Origin: DATKNA01 sp963755755
Lineage (GTDB): Bacteria; Actinomycetota; Actinomycetes; Actinomycetales; Kineosporiaceae
Direction of reading: 5' to 3'
Assembly (NCBI GenBank): GCA_963755755.1
Contig: CAVWLJ010000011.1
Location: 248,001-312,000, forward strand
Length of the DNA: 64,000 nucleotides
Every line of letters starts with the position of its first letter. Within the stretch, counting starts at the first letter, position 1. Shown here piece after piece: positions 8,260 to 16,611 of the stretch. Both the position numbers and the translations under genes were made by a program. The notes beneath the pieces were generated by a model. That model saw nothing but the letters and a program-made list of their open reading frames with translations, ran no database searches and had not been told where the DNA came from.

Positions 8260-9422
8260 ACGGCGACCGCCGCGAAACGCTCCGGGCGGAAGGGCGCCAG
8301 GTCGACGTCGGGCTCGTCACCGGCGATCAGCTGGGCGAGGAGATGCCCGGTACCGGTGGCCAGCCCGACGCCCGCCCCCTCGTGTCCGCACGCGTGCAGC
8401 AGGCCGGGAGCCCGCGGATCGGCGCCGATCACCGGGAGGTGGTCCGGGCAGTACGGCCGGAAGCCCGCGTAGCTGCGCAGCAACGAGACGTCGGCGAGGA
8501 CCGGGAACAGCCGGACGGCCTGCGCCGCGAGCCGTCGGACGACCGGCAGCGGCATCTCCCGGCGGAACCCCACCCGCTCCCGGCTCGCGCCGATGAGCAC
8601 CGTGCCGGCACGCGTCCCCTCGACGACGGCGCTGCTCTCGAGCCCCGCGTCGTCACTCGCCACGTCGGCGACGTACTCGGCCGCGTAGACCTTGTGCCGG
8701 ATCAGCGGCGGCAGCGGCTGGGTGACGAGGATGACCCCACGGCGCGGCAGGATCGGCAGGTCGACGCCGGCGAGCGCCGCCACCTCGCCGCCCCAGGTGC
8801 CGGCGGCGTTGACGACGGCACCGGCCGGGATGTCGCCCGTCGCCGTCCGGACGCCGGTCACCCGTTCCCCCGCCCGCAGCATGCCGGTCACCGTGGTACC
8901 GGTCCGGATCTCGGCCCCGAGCCTGCGCGCCGCCTGCAGCATCCGGGCCGCGGCGAGCATCGGTTGCACCTGCGCGTCCTGCGGGTAGAGCACGCCGCCG
9001 GCGAGGTCGGTCGCCAGATGCGGTTCGTGCGTGGGCAGCTCGTCCGCCGGCACGGGCGTGGCGCTGACGCCGCAGGCCCGCTGGCGCCCGGCGAGTTCGT
9101 GCAGCGCGAGCAGCGCCTGCTCCTCGGCGGCCACCACGAGGCCGCCCTTCGGCTCGAACTCGAAGCCCGCTCCGGTCGCGGTCTCGACGTGCTGCGCGAC
9201 CTCGGGCCAGAGCGTCAGCGAGAGGAGCGCGAGATCGAGCTCCGGCCCGGGCTCCTTGTCCGAGACGAGCAGATTCCCCTCCCCGGCACCCGTCGTTCCG
9301 CCGGCGACCCCGCCCCGGTCGAGCACGACGACGCTCAGCCCGCGCCGAGCCGCCGCCAGGGCGACGGCGGCACCGACGACGCCGGCACCGACCACCGCGA
9401 CCTCGAACGCGGACGACGACAC
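8256..9422 (-). CDS. FAD-dependent D-amino-acid/glycine oxidase-type subunit, HcnC type
   Basis: DAO-fold flavoprotein, the substrate-oxidising subunit of an HcnABC-type dehydrogenase. The N-terminal FAD motif VVGAGVVGAAVALAAARRG is at about residues 8–26, followed by VLDRGGVAGGTTGAGEG. The C-terminal RSYAGFRPYCPDHLPVIG and HACGHEGAGVGLATGTG are standard DAO-family FAD-contact regions. Length about 388. The GTG at 9422 is the latest start that keeps the complete FAD strand; a GTG at 9446 is possible. It is the first gene of the minus-strand operon 9422→3891, so the operon promoter should lie in 9423–9681. No alpha-ketoglutarate semialdehyde dehydrogenase or transporter for the pathway occurs in the window. 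Confidence 0.84.
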   Translation of the reverse strand: MSSSAFEVAVVGAGVVGAAVALAAARRGLSVVVLDRGGVAGGTTGAGEGNLLVSDKEPGPELDLALLSLTLWPEVAQHVETATGAGFEFEPKGGLVVAAEEQALLALHELAGRQRACGVSATPVPADELPTHEPHLATDLAGGVLYPQDAQVQPMLAAARMLQAARRLGAEIRTGTTVTGMLRAGERVTGVRTATGDIPAGAVVNAAGTWGGEVAALAGVDLPILPRRGVILVTQPLPPLIRHKVYAAEYVADVASDDAGLESSAVVEGTRAGTVLIGASRERVGFRREMPLPVVRRLAAQAVRLFPVLADVSLLRSYAGFRPYCPDHLPVIGADPRAPGLLHACGHEGAGVGLATGTGHLLAQLIAGDEPDVDLAPFRPERFAAVAV

Positions 9423-9681
9423 GAGGAGTAGTACATCACACCTCACTCCCGGGTTCCTAGACCCGGGACGGCTCCGGGAAGGCTGACGGCGAGTGGCACG
9501 ACGGCGTCCCGGCGCCGTCCGATGCGGTCCGGCACCTGTTCGCGCTGATCTCGCACCGCCGGCGCGAGCCGTGCCACCGACCAGGGTCATCACGCGCACG
9601 TGCCGGGTGGCCGCGAACCGTCTGTGCAAGGGTGGCCCGATGGTGGAGGGCCGGCCGGAGACCCGGCGGGGAGGAGTCGCG
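9423..9681. promoter_or_regulatory. Divergent intergenic region, HcnC-type operon / paaH-like gene, with inverted repeat
   Basis: Contains TCCCGGGT at 9447–9454 and ACCCGGGA at 9461–9468, a perfect 8-bp inverted repeat with a 6-nt spacer, 25 nt upstream of the minus-strand start. It is a candidate operator for the GntR-type regulator, but the only support is position and symmetry. On the plus strand GGGGAGGAG precedes the GTG at 9682. An in-frame ATG at 9640 is an alternative start. No other gene is seen here. Confidence 0.4.
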
Positions 9682-11248
9682 GTGCGTCGGATCACCCCCG
9701 ACGACGACGTCGCCGTGATCGGTGCGGGAACGATGGGTGCGGGCATCGCGGAGGTGGCAGCCCGGGCGGGGCATGCGGTGCGCCTGCACGACGCCCGCCC
9801 CGAGGCCGCGAACCGTGCCGTGACCGCGCTCGCCCGCCGGCTCGACCGCGACGTGGCCCGTGGCCGCCTCGACCGCGAGGGGGCGGACGCCGTGCTCGCC
9901 CGGGTCAGTCCGGTCGACGGCCTCGACGCACTCGCCGGCTGTGCGCTCGTCGTGGAAGCGGTGGTCGAGGACCTCGAGAGCAAGCGTGCCCTCCTGCGCG
10001 CGGTCGAGGAGGTCACCGGTCAGGGCGTGGGCCGGGAGGTCGTGCTCGCGACCAACACCTCGTCACTCTCGATCACCGCGATCGCCTCCGCGCTGCGCCG
10101 CCCCGGCCTGCTCGTGGGGCTGCACTTCTTCAACCCGGCGCCGCGGATGTCGCTCGTCGAGGTCGTCCGCGGTGACGCGACCGATCCCAAGGTCGTCGAC
10201 ACCGCCGTCGAGCTCGTGCGCGACTGGGGCCGGACGCCGGTGCTCTGCGCCTCGACCCCGGGGTTCGTCGTCAACCGGGTGGCGCGGCCGTTCTACGGCG
10301 AGGCCCAGCGGCTCGCCGAGATCGGCGCGGCGTCGCCGGCGACCATCGACGCCGTGCTCCGGGAGACCGGCGGGTTCCCGATGGGACCGTTCCAGCTCAC
10401 CGACCTCGTCGGCCAGGACGTGAACCTCGCCGTCTCCACCTCGGTGTGGGAGCAGACCTACCACGACCCGCGGTACGCGCCGACGACCTTCCAGCGGCGC
10501 CTCGTGGACGCCGGCCGGCTCGGGCGCAAGACCGGCCGTGGCGTCTTCACGTACACCGCGGACGGCGAGGCCCTGGACGCCGACCCCGAGGACGCGGCGC
10601 CGCGGCGGGCGCCCGAGTCCGTCGAGATCGTCGAGTACGACTTCGGCCCGATGACGCCGTTCCTCGACCGCATCGCGGCGGGCGGCGTCCGCGTGCAGCA
10701 CGTCGCCGCGGACGACGAGGAGGTGATGGAGGACCTGCCCGGCCTGCGCCTGCCCGGCGGCGGCCTGCTCCGCGTGACCGACGGCTCGACCGCCCGGTCG
10801 TGGAGCCTGGAGGCGCCGGAGGGTGTCGTACTGCTCGACTGGGCGCACAACCCCGCCTCGTGCACCCGGGTCGCTCTCATGGCGCCGCGCGGTATCGCTC
10901 CGTCCGTCCTCGACGCCGCCATCGGCGTGTGTCAGGCGGCGGGGGTGGCGGTGAGCGTTCTCGGGGACGTCGCCGGTGGCATCGTCGCGCGGACCGTCGC
11001 GACTGCTGGTCGACGAGGCCGTCGACCTCGTCGCCCGCGGCGAGGCCACCGCCACGGACGTCGACGTCGCGATGCTGCTCGGCGCGGGCTATCCCTCGGG
11101 TCCGCTGGAGTGGGGCGACCGGGTGGGTGCCCTGCGGATCGCCTCGGTGCTCGGCGAACTGCACGACGAGACCCCGACCGGCCGCTACCGGATGAGCCCG
11201 CGTCTCGACGAGGCGATCTCCGCCGAGGAGAACCTGCGTGACCTCTGA
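9682..11248 (+). CDS. paaH: 3-hydroxyacyl-CoA dehydrogenase, two-domain (PaaH/PaaC type)
   Basis: NAD-dependent oxidation of a 3-hydroxyacyl-CoA, as in 3-hydroxyadipyl-CoA oxidation in phenylacetate breakdown. The N-terminal NAD motif is VIGAGTMGAGIAEVAARAG; further motifs are TNTSSLSITAIA, GLHFFNPAPRMSLVEVV, and TPGFVVNRVARPFYGEA with GRKTGRGVF. A second shorter dehydrogenase C-terminal domain follows: LLVDEAVDLVARGEATATDVD, LLGAGYPSGPLEWGD, YRMSP. This tandem layout (about 522 residues) is the PaaH pattern. The frame breaks at 10997–11001; one CG turning GTCGCGACT into GTCGCGCGACT joins the domains as RTVARLLVDE. It is followed by an overlapping PaaI-like thioesterase. No other paa genes are present. 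Confidence 0.85.
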
Positions 11249-11757
11249 GCACCGGGAGGCGCAGGCCCGGACCGGCGGGGACGCCGGCGACGGCCCGGAG
11301 CTGCCCCGACCCGGCGGTCGACCGGGTGCGCGCCATGCTCGACCAGGACGCCGCCAGCGCAGCCCTGGGCATCGAGGTGCTCGACCTCGCACCCGGCAGG
11401 GCGACGATGCGCATGCACGTCCGCGCCGACATGGTGCAGGGTCACGGCACCTGCCACGGCGGCATCGTCTTCTCCCTCGCCGACAGCGCCTTCGCCGCCG
11501 CCTGCAACGGCCGCGCGGCCGGACCCGTCTTCGCGGCGTCCGCCGAGATCACCTGGGTGGCTCCCGCGTTCCTCGGGGACGTCCTCGTCGCCGAGGCGGT
11601 CGAGCACACCCGGTACGGTCGCAACGGCATCACGGACGTCACCGTGACCCGGCAGGCCGACGGCGCGATGCTGGCGCTGTTCCGGGGCCGGTCCGTCGAG
11701 GTCTCCCGGCCGCCCGCCCGCCCCACGGACCTTCCGCTGGACGGAGGACAGTCATGA
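11238..11757 (+). CDS. paaI: Hotdog-fold hydroxyphenylacetyl-CoA thioesterase, PaaI type
   Basis: Acyl-CoA thioesterase that releases CoA from aberrant (hydroxy)phenylacetyl-CoA intermediates. The PaaI hotdog signature is GHGTCHGGIVFSLADSAFAAACN, with the catalytic Asp after SLA. GRNGITDVTVTRQADG follows. The likely start is the GTG at 11238, which overlaps the dehydrogenase stop by 11 nt and gives VTSEHREAQARTGG. The frame breaks at 11306–11309: ELPR precedes and DPAVDRVRAMLDQD follows when one CG is restored in CCCCGACC. Corrected length is 173 residues. Its stop overlaps the next ATG (ATGA). The paaH–paaI order is common in actinobacterial phenylacetate loci. Confidence 0.85.
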
Positions 11758-12638
11758 CCGGAGCCGACCTCCCGCCCGGTTACGAACCTCCGGCGGGGCA
11801 GTTCGACCTGTGGCGCGAGGTCGGCACCGGCGTCCTCGTCCGGCGCCACCGCGCCTTCGACCTCAACGTGACGCTCGTCCTCGGCGACGACCGCGTGCTC
11901 GTCGTGGACACGCACGCTCACGCCGGCTACGCCCGTGGACTCATCGCTGCGATCCGGGAAGTGACCTCGCTGCCCTGGGTCGTGCTCCTCACGCACGCCC
12001 ACTTCGACCACAGCTTCGGTTCCGCGACCTTCGCCGCCGAGCAGCCCGGCGTCGAGATCTGGAGCCACCAGGGGTGCCGCGACGTCCTCGCCCGCGAGGG
12101 GCAGTTCCAGCAGGAGTTCGCCGCCGGCTGGTTCCGGGAGTCGGGCCGGAACGCGGACGCGGACGCCGTCGGCGACGTCGACCTGGCGCTGCCGGACCAC
12201 GTGTTCGCCTCCAGCGCCGAGCTGGACCTCGGCGGCCGGCAGGTGCACCTGCGCCACCCGGGCCGCGGACACACCGATCACGACGTGGTGGTCGACGTCC
12301 CGGACGCGGGCGTGACGATCGTCGGCGACCTGGTCGAGGAGGGTTCGCCGCCCTCGTTCGAGCACGCGTACCCGCTGGACTGGCCGGTCACCCTGACCGG
12401 GCTGCTGCCGCAGCTGCACCCGGTGGTCGTCCCCGGCCACGGCGACGTGGTCGACCCGGGATTCGTCGCCGAGCAGCGGGACGATCTGGCCGCGGTCGCG
12501 GACGCCGCCCGCGCCCTGCCTCCGGACGCCGGCGACATCGACCTTGTCCGCGCCGCGGCCCGGCTGCCGGTCGGCAGGCGTGCCGGCCTGGACGCGCTGC
12601 GCCGCAGCCGGGCCCTGCGCCTGCCCCGGCAGGCCTGA
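11754..12638 (+). CDS. MBL-fold metallo-hydrolase
   Basis: Metallo-beta-lactamase-fold hydrolase. The metal-binding motif THAHFDHSFG (HxHxDH) is at about residues 77–86. Other ligands are GRGHTDHDVVVDV, the Asp in TIVGDLVEEG, and the His in VVVPGHGDVVD. Length 294. The ATG at 11754 overlaps the paaI TGA after a GGAGGA site, so it belongs to the paaH–paaI unit. Its substrate is unknown; an ester or thioester hydrolase role in aromatic degradation is possible. It converges on the lipase-like gene with only 5 nt between stop codons, and I see no terminator hairpin there. Confidence 0.8.
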   Translation: MTGADLPPGYEPPAGQFDLWREVGTGVLVRRHRAFDLNVTLVLGDDRVLVVDTHAHAGYARGLIAAIREVTSLPWVVLLTHAHFDHSFGSATFAAEQPGVEIWSHQGCRDVLAREGQFQQEFAAGWFRESGRNADADAVGDVDLALPDHVFASSAELDLGGRQVHLRHPGRGHTDHDVVVDVPDAGVTIVGDLVEEGSPPSFEHAYPLDWPVTLTGLLPQLHPVVVPGHGDVVDPGFVAEQRDDLAAVADAARALPPDAGDIDLVRAAARLPVGRRAGLDALRRSRALRLPRQA

Positions 12639-12643
12639 GCCCG

Positions 12644-13942
12644 TCACCTGCGGCGGATCCGGGAACCGACGACCCGGACGCCGGTGCTGGTCACGCCGCG
12701 GCCGGCGAGGAACGGTGCGAGGCCCGCGCACCACGCCCTGATCGACGGGTCGCGGGAGGCGTCGACGAGAGCGGCGGTCCGGACGTACCCGCCGACGTCG
12801 TGCGCCTCCTCGGGGTCGAGCGGACGACGAGCGCCGCCGGCGTCCCGGACCGTCACCCACCCGACCCGGTCCGGGTCACGCCTGCCGTCGAGCGCCGGCA
12901 CAAGATCGTCCGTGTGCTCCAGCGCGAGCACCCGCACCTGCTCCGGCACCGGATAGTCGGCGACCGGTGACCCGGCGGTGAGCACGTGCGTGACGGTGAA
13001 CCGCGACCGGAACGACGGATCCGCCGCGAGCCCGGCCGCCACCATCCCGCCGAGGCTGTGCCCGGCGAGGAGCACCGGCTCGCCCGTCCGCGCGCCGGCG
13101 GCGGCGAGCGCCGTGGCGACCACCTCGCCGGCAGCGGTCGCCCGCCCCGCCAGCGACGCCACGTCGCCGGTGAGGTCGAACGGGTTCGGGCCCGGCAGAG
13201 GCCACCAGTCCTGCGTCCCGGGGATCTCCACCACCCACGCGCGCCGGCCGCCCGGATGCGTGACCCGCAGCACGCGGACCGTCCCCGGCGGGGCGCCACC
13301 CTCGGGATAGCACGACGCGACCCCGCGCAGGAGATCACGCACCCCCGTCGGGGCGGGCACGGGCAGCGGCGGACCGGCGACGGCGACCGCATGCCCGTCT
13401 CGCAGGGCGGGAGTGCCGGCGGCGAACGCGCCGATCCCCTGGACCATCTGCCGGGCCGAGCCGGGCACGATCGCGATCGCCACCTCGACGACGCCCGCCA
13501 CACGCGACCCGAGCTCCGGAAGCCGGACGGCGGACCCGGCCGCCGGTACCCCGACGGTGACGGTCAGGCCGAGCGCTCCCAGGGTGGCCACGTCGACCGC
13601 CTGACCCAGCAGGTTCGCGGCCCGCTCGGTCGTCTCGTAGGCGACGGCTGCCGCCCGCAGGCGCAGACCGAGCAGCTCCAGGCGGGCGGCGGCCGGGAGG
13701 AGTCCACGCGGGCCGACCGCCGCAGCAGCGACCGCCCCCTCGACGTGGGCGAACGTCCCGGGCGAGACGGCCGCCGTGACGACGAGGGCGGGGGTGGCCG
13801 CGACGGCGGTCACCCGGAGACCGGCCCCCGCCACGTCGGCGGCCGTGGCCGCGAGGAGCGCGGCGGCGTGCTCCATGTCCTCGGTGCGGGCGTGGATGCC
13901 GCCGACGCCACCGCTGACCTCGAGCCCGTCGGCCCCGCTCAC
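12644..13942 (-). CDS. Alpha/beta hydrolase (lipase-like) with WXG-like helical N-terminus
   Basis: A protein of 432 residues. Residues 1–130 form a long Ala/Val-rich helical region starting SGADGLEVSGGVGGIHARTEDMEHAAALL, resembling type VII secretion-associated N-termini. A glycine/proline-rich linker leads to an alpha/beta-hydrolase domain at about residues 200–420. That domain has the nucleophile elbow LLAGHSLGGMVAAGLA (Ser), an acid residue in LEHTDDLVPALDGR, and a candidate His in EEAHDVGGYV. The GTG at 13942 overlaps the stop of the WXG100-like gene (GTGA), so the two are translated together. This pairing suggests a secreted lipase/esterase with its small partner (inference). There is no classical signal peptide. 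PGAP1-like hydrolase is the nearest fold label. Confidence 0.7.
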   Translation of the reverse strand: MSGADGLEVSGGVGGIHARTEDMEHAAALLAATAADVAGAGLRVTAVAATPALVVTAAVSPGTFAHVEGAVAAAAVGPRGLLPAAARLELLGLRLRAAAVAYETTERAANLLGQAVDVATLGALGLTVTVGVPAAGSAVRLPELGSRVAGVVEVAIAIVPGSARQMVQGIGAFAAGTPALRDGHAVAVAGPPLPVPAPTGVRDLLRGVASCYPEGGAPPGTVRVLRVTHPGGRRAWVVEIPGTQDWWPLPGPNPFDLTGDVASLAGRATAAGEVVATALAAAGARTGEPVLLAGHSLGGMVAAGLAADPSFRSRFTVTHVLTAGSPVADYPVPEQVRVLALEHTDDLVPALDGRRDPDRVGWVTVRDAGGARRPLDPEEAHDVGGYVRTAALVDASRDPSIRAWCAGLAPFLAGRGVTSTGVRVVGSRIRRR

Positions 13943-14217
13943 GGCAGCAGCCGCCGGACGACATCGGCGACGGCGCCCAGCGGGGCGTCCTCCACCGCGG
14001 CCGCGTGGGTCAGCAGTGCGGTCGCGACCTCGTCCACCGCGCGCGCGGCGGCCAGCACGTGCTCGATCTCGGTGTCGAGTTCGGCGCGGAACGCCTCGGC
14101 CGCCACCGACTGCCAGTCCGCGCCGGCCGCGCGACGTGCCCGGGCCACCAGCCCCCGCACCTCGTCGGCCAGCGCGGCCACCTCGCGCGCCGTCGCGCGC
14201 ACGTCGTCCCCGTCCAC
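13939..14217 (-). CDS. WXG100-like small helical protein
   Basis: A 92-residue helical-hairpin protein. The first helix is DVRATAREVAALADEVRGLVARARR, the turn is ADWQSVAAEAFRAEL (a W-x-x variant of the W-x-G turn), and the second helix is DTEIEHVLAAARAVDEVATAL. The C-terminal tail ends ADVVRRLLP. Size and layout fit the WXG100/ESX family of type VII secretion partners. The GTG at 14217 follows GGAGGAG. Its stop overlaps the lipase-like gene start (GTGA). No EccC, EccD or MycP secretion genes are in the window, so any secretion machinery must lie elsewhere. The strict W-x-G is not kept, so this is a family-level call. Confidence 0.66.
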   Translation of the reverse strand: MDGDDVRATAREVAALADEVRGLVARARRAAGADWQSVAAEAFRAELDTEIEHVLAAARAVDEVATALLTHAAAVEDAPLGAVADVVRRLLP

Positions 14218-14356
14218 TCCCGCTCCTCCTCCGGCACCGCCCCCGGCGCCGCGGCAGCGACGCTAGGCGGGGAGGAGGACGCCGGGAGGGGTCGAGAGGC
14301 CCGGCTGTGCACGGCGTGACGCAGCCCGCGGCGTTGTGGACGGCGGCGGGGGGCGG

Positions 14357-15524
14357 TCAGGGCAGCGGAGCGCCGTCGCGCAGAGCTGCCGGGTTCGGTT
14401 CCGCATCGCCCCAGCGGAGCAGCGCGGCCGCGCCGTCCGGCACGTCCTGGTCGGCGTCGGGAACGAGCTGCACCTCGGCGTCCGTGAGCACCGCGGAGCG
14501 CAGGAGCGCGAGGTCGGCCGGCACCTCGACGCCGTCCCCCTGCCAGGTCTGCGGGCCGCCGGGCAGCGCGACGTCGTGCGCGCCCGGGCCCACGACCAGC
14601 CGGCGTCCGCGCAGGGCGGGCGGGTCGAGCAGCAGCACCGCGACCTGCCCCTGCTGGAACGCGGCCACGGTCCGCTCGACGTCGACCGCGGCCGTCCCCG
14701 TCTCCGTGCCGTCGTGCATCGGCTCGCGTGCGGCGCGCAGCCGGTCGAGCACGTCCTGCACGTCCTGGCTGATCCGCTCGACGACGGCCTGCTCGACCGC
14801 GGCGTCCAGGCCCTCCTCGGACGCGCCGGCGGCGCGGACGTCGCCCTCGACCTCGACGACGTCGTACCCCGGAGGCAGCGCCTCCACGACGAAGGTCCGG
14901 GAACGCTGCTCGCCGGCGAGCACGAGCAGCCGGGCACCGTGCTCCTTCGCCTTCTCGTCGACGAGCGAGGCGACGTCCTCGGCGTTCTTGCGCCACGCCT
15001 CCTCCGTGTTGTGCTGGAACCGCAGGTGCGCCCAGCCACCGCCGCCGAACTTGTGGATGTGCTTGGTCCGTCCCTTGACGCGCGCGCTGGCCTCGGCGGG
15101 CTCGTCGAGGGCGGCGAAGACGTCGACGTCCGCACCGGTCCGGTCGATCCGCGCGACGACGAAGCCGACCTGCCCCCGATCCGCGGCGACGAGCGGCTCG
15201 ACGTCCGGCAACTGCGTCGAAGGCGACCTGGCCGATGCCGTCGGGCGGCGTCTCGGCGACCACCTCGTCGAGTACCACCCGGCCGTTCCGGGCCGCGAGC
15301 ACCCGCGACGACGGATCGGGCCGCCCGGTGGGCGCGGTCGCGGCGGCGGCCAGCGCCTCGATGTCGGCGTCCGGCGCACCGGCGTCCCGGAGCCGGTCGG
15401 CGAGGTCCTGCCAGCGCAGCTGCACCTCGTGGTCGCCGTTCTCCTCGCCGCGACCCGCGTCGATCCACACCGTGGTGGTGGGCGCGGCCTCGGTCAGCAC
15501 TGTTCGCAGGGAGTCGAGGTTCAT
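14357..15524 (-). CDS. Vms1/baeRF-type (Rv2629-like) eRF1-fold protein
   Basis: Resembles the bacterial archaeo-eukaryotic release-factor-like family (baeRF, Rv2629 group), linked to ribosome rescue or stress. N-terminal WIDAGRGEENGDHEVQLRWQDLADRL is followed by SRVLAARNGRVVLDEVV. The central HIHKFGGGGWAHLRFQHNTEEAWRKNAEDVA corresponds to the Gly-rich loop and following helix. Later come LLVLAGEQRSRTFVVEALP and a C-terminal segment with AVLLLDPPALRGRRLVVGPGA. The frame breaks at 15214–15217: GQVAFDA then QLPDVEPLVAADRGQVGF, repaired by one CG (GACGCAG to GACGCGCAG). Corrected length is 389. It lies just downstream of threonine aldolase on the same strand's run but has no clear functional link to it. 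Confidence 0.72.
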
Positions 15525-15553
15525 GCCAGCAGGGGTACCCCTGGCTCGGGCGC

Positions 15554-16600
15554 CTACACCTGGACGGCGACGGCCGAGCGGACCGCGGCGACCAGCTCGT
15601 CGACGTCCTCCTCGGTGGTGTCCCAGGAGCACATCCAGCGGACCTCACCGGTCCGCTCGTCCCATACGTAGAACCCGAACCGCTCCTGCAGCGCGGGCAC
15701 GACGTCGGCAGGGAGCAGGGCGAACACGGCGTTCACCTGGACCGGCCGGATGATCTCGACGCCGGGCACGCCGCGCACCCCGTCCGCCAGCCGACGGGTC
15801 ATGGCGTTGGCGTGCGAGGCGTTCCGCAGCCACAGGTCCCCCTCGAGCAGGGCGAGGAACTGGGCGCCGAGGTAGCGGCCCTTCGAGCCGAGCTGCCCGA
15901 GCTGCTTGCGGGCGAAGGCGAGCCCGTCGGCGAGGCCGGGCCGGTCCTGACCGAGCACGACCACGGCCTCCGCACCCAGCAGTCCGTTCTTCGTGCCGCC
16001 GAGGGAGAGCACGTCGACCCCGCAGTCCGTCGTCGTCCCGGCGAGCGGGACGCCGAGGGCGGCGGCGGCGTTGGCGATCCGGGCGCCGTCGAGGTGCAGG
16101 ATCATGCCCCGGGCGTGCGCGACGCCGGCGAGCGCGCGGATCTCGTCCGGCGTGTACAGGGTGCCCAGCTCGGTGGACTGGGTGATCGAGACCGCGCCGG
16201 GCTGGGTGCGGTGCTCGTCCCCGACGCCGGTGATCGAGGCCTCGACCAGCTCCGGCGTCAGCTTGCCGTCCGGGGTGTCGAGCTCGACGAGCTTGACGCC
16301 GAGCAACCGCTCGGGCGCACCGCACTCGTCCACCGCGATGTGCGCGCTGCTCGCGCAGATCACGTGCTGCCACGGGCGCAGCGCCAACCCGAGCCCGACG
16401 AGGTTGGCGCCGGTGCCGTTGAAGACGAACGCGACCTCGGCGTGCTCGCCCAGGTGGTGCCGCACCGCGCGGACGGCGGCGGCCGTCACGTCGTCCGCGC
16501 CGTAGGGCTCGTCGTGACCGGTGTTGACGGCCGCGATCGCGGCCAGGACCTCGGGGTGGACCGGCGCGTGGTTGTCGCTGCCGAACGTGTGGCGGGCCAT
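15554..16600 (-). CDS. Low-specificity L-threonine aldolase (beta-eliminating lyase family)
   Basis: PLP-dependent cleavage of L-threonine or allo-threonine to glycine and acetaldehyde. Visible: FGSDNHAPVHPEVLAAIAAVN at the N-terminus, VFNGTGANLVGLGLAL (cofactor contact), SSAHIAVDECGAPE, LHLDGARIANAAAALG (Asp that pairs with PLP nitrogen), and the Schiff-base Lys in DVLSLGGTKNGLLGAEAVVV. Length 348 residues is standard. The ATG at 16600 matches the family N-terminus. It lies 11 nt downstream of the MFS transporter stop on the same strand, suggesting cotranscription; the transporter might carry an amino acid, but that is only inferred from position. Confidence 0.9.
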   Translation of the reverse strand: MARHTFGSDNHAPVHPEVLAAIAAVNTGHDEPYGADDVTAAAVRAVRHHLGEHAEVAFVFNGTGANLVGLGLALRPWQHVICASSAHIAVDECGAPERLLGVKLVELDTPDGKLTPELVEASITGVGDEHRTQPGAVSITQSTELGTLYTPDEIRALAGVAHARGMILHLDGARIANAAAALGVPLAGTTTDCGVDVLSLGGTKNGLLGAEAVVVLGQDRPGLADGLAFARKQLGQLGSKGRYLGAQFLALLEGDLWLRNASHANAMTRRLADGVRGVPGVEIIRPVQVNAVFALLPADVVPALQERFGFYVWDERTGEVRWMCSWDTTEEDVDELVAAVRSAVAVQV

Positions 16601-16611
16601 GCCGCGAAAGG

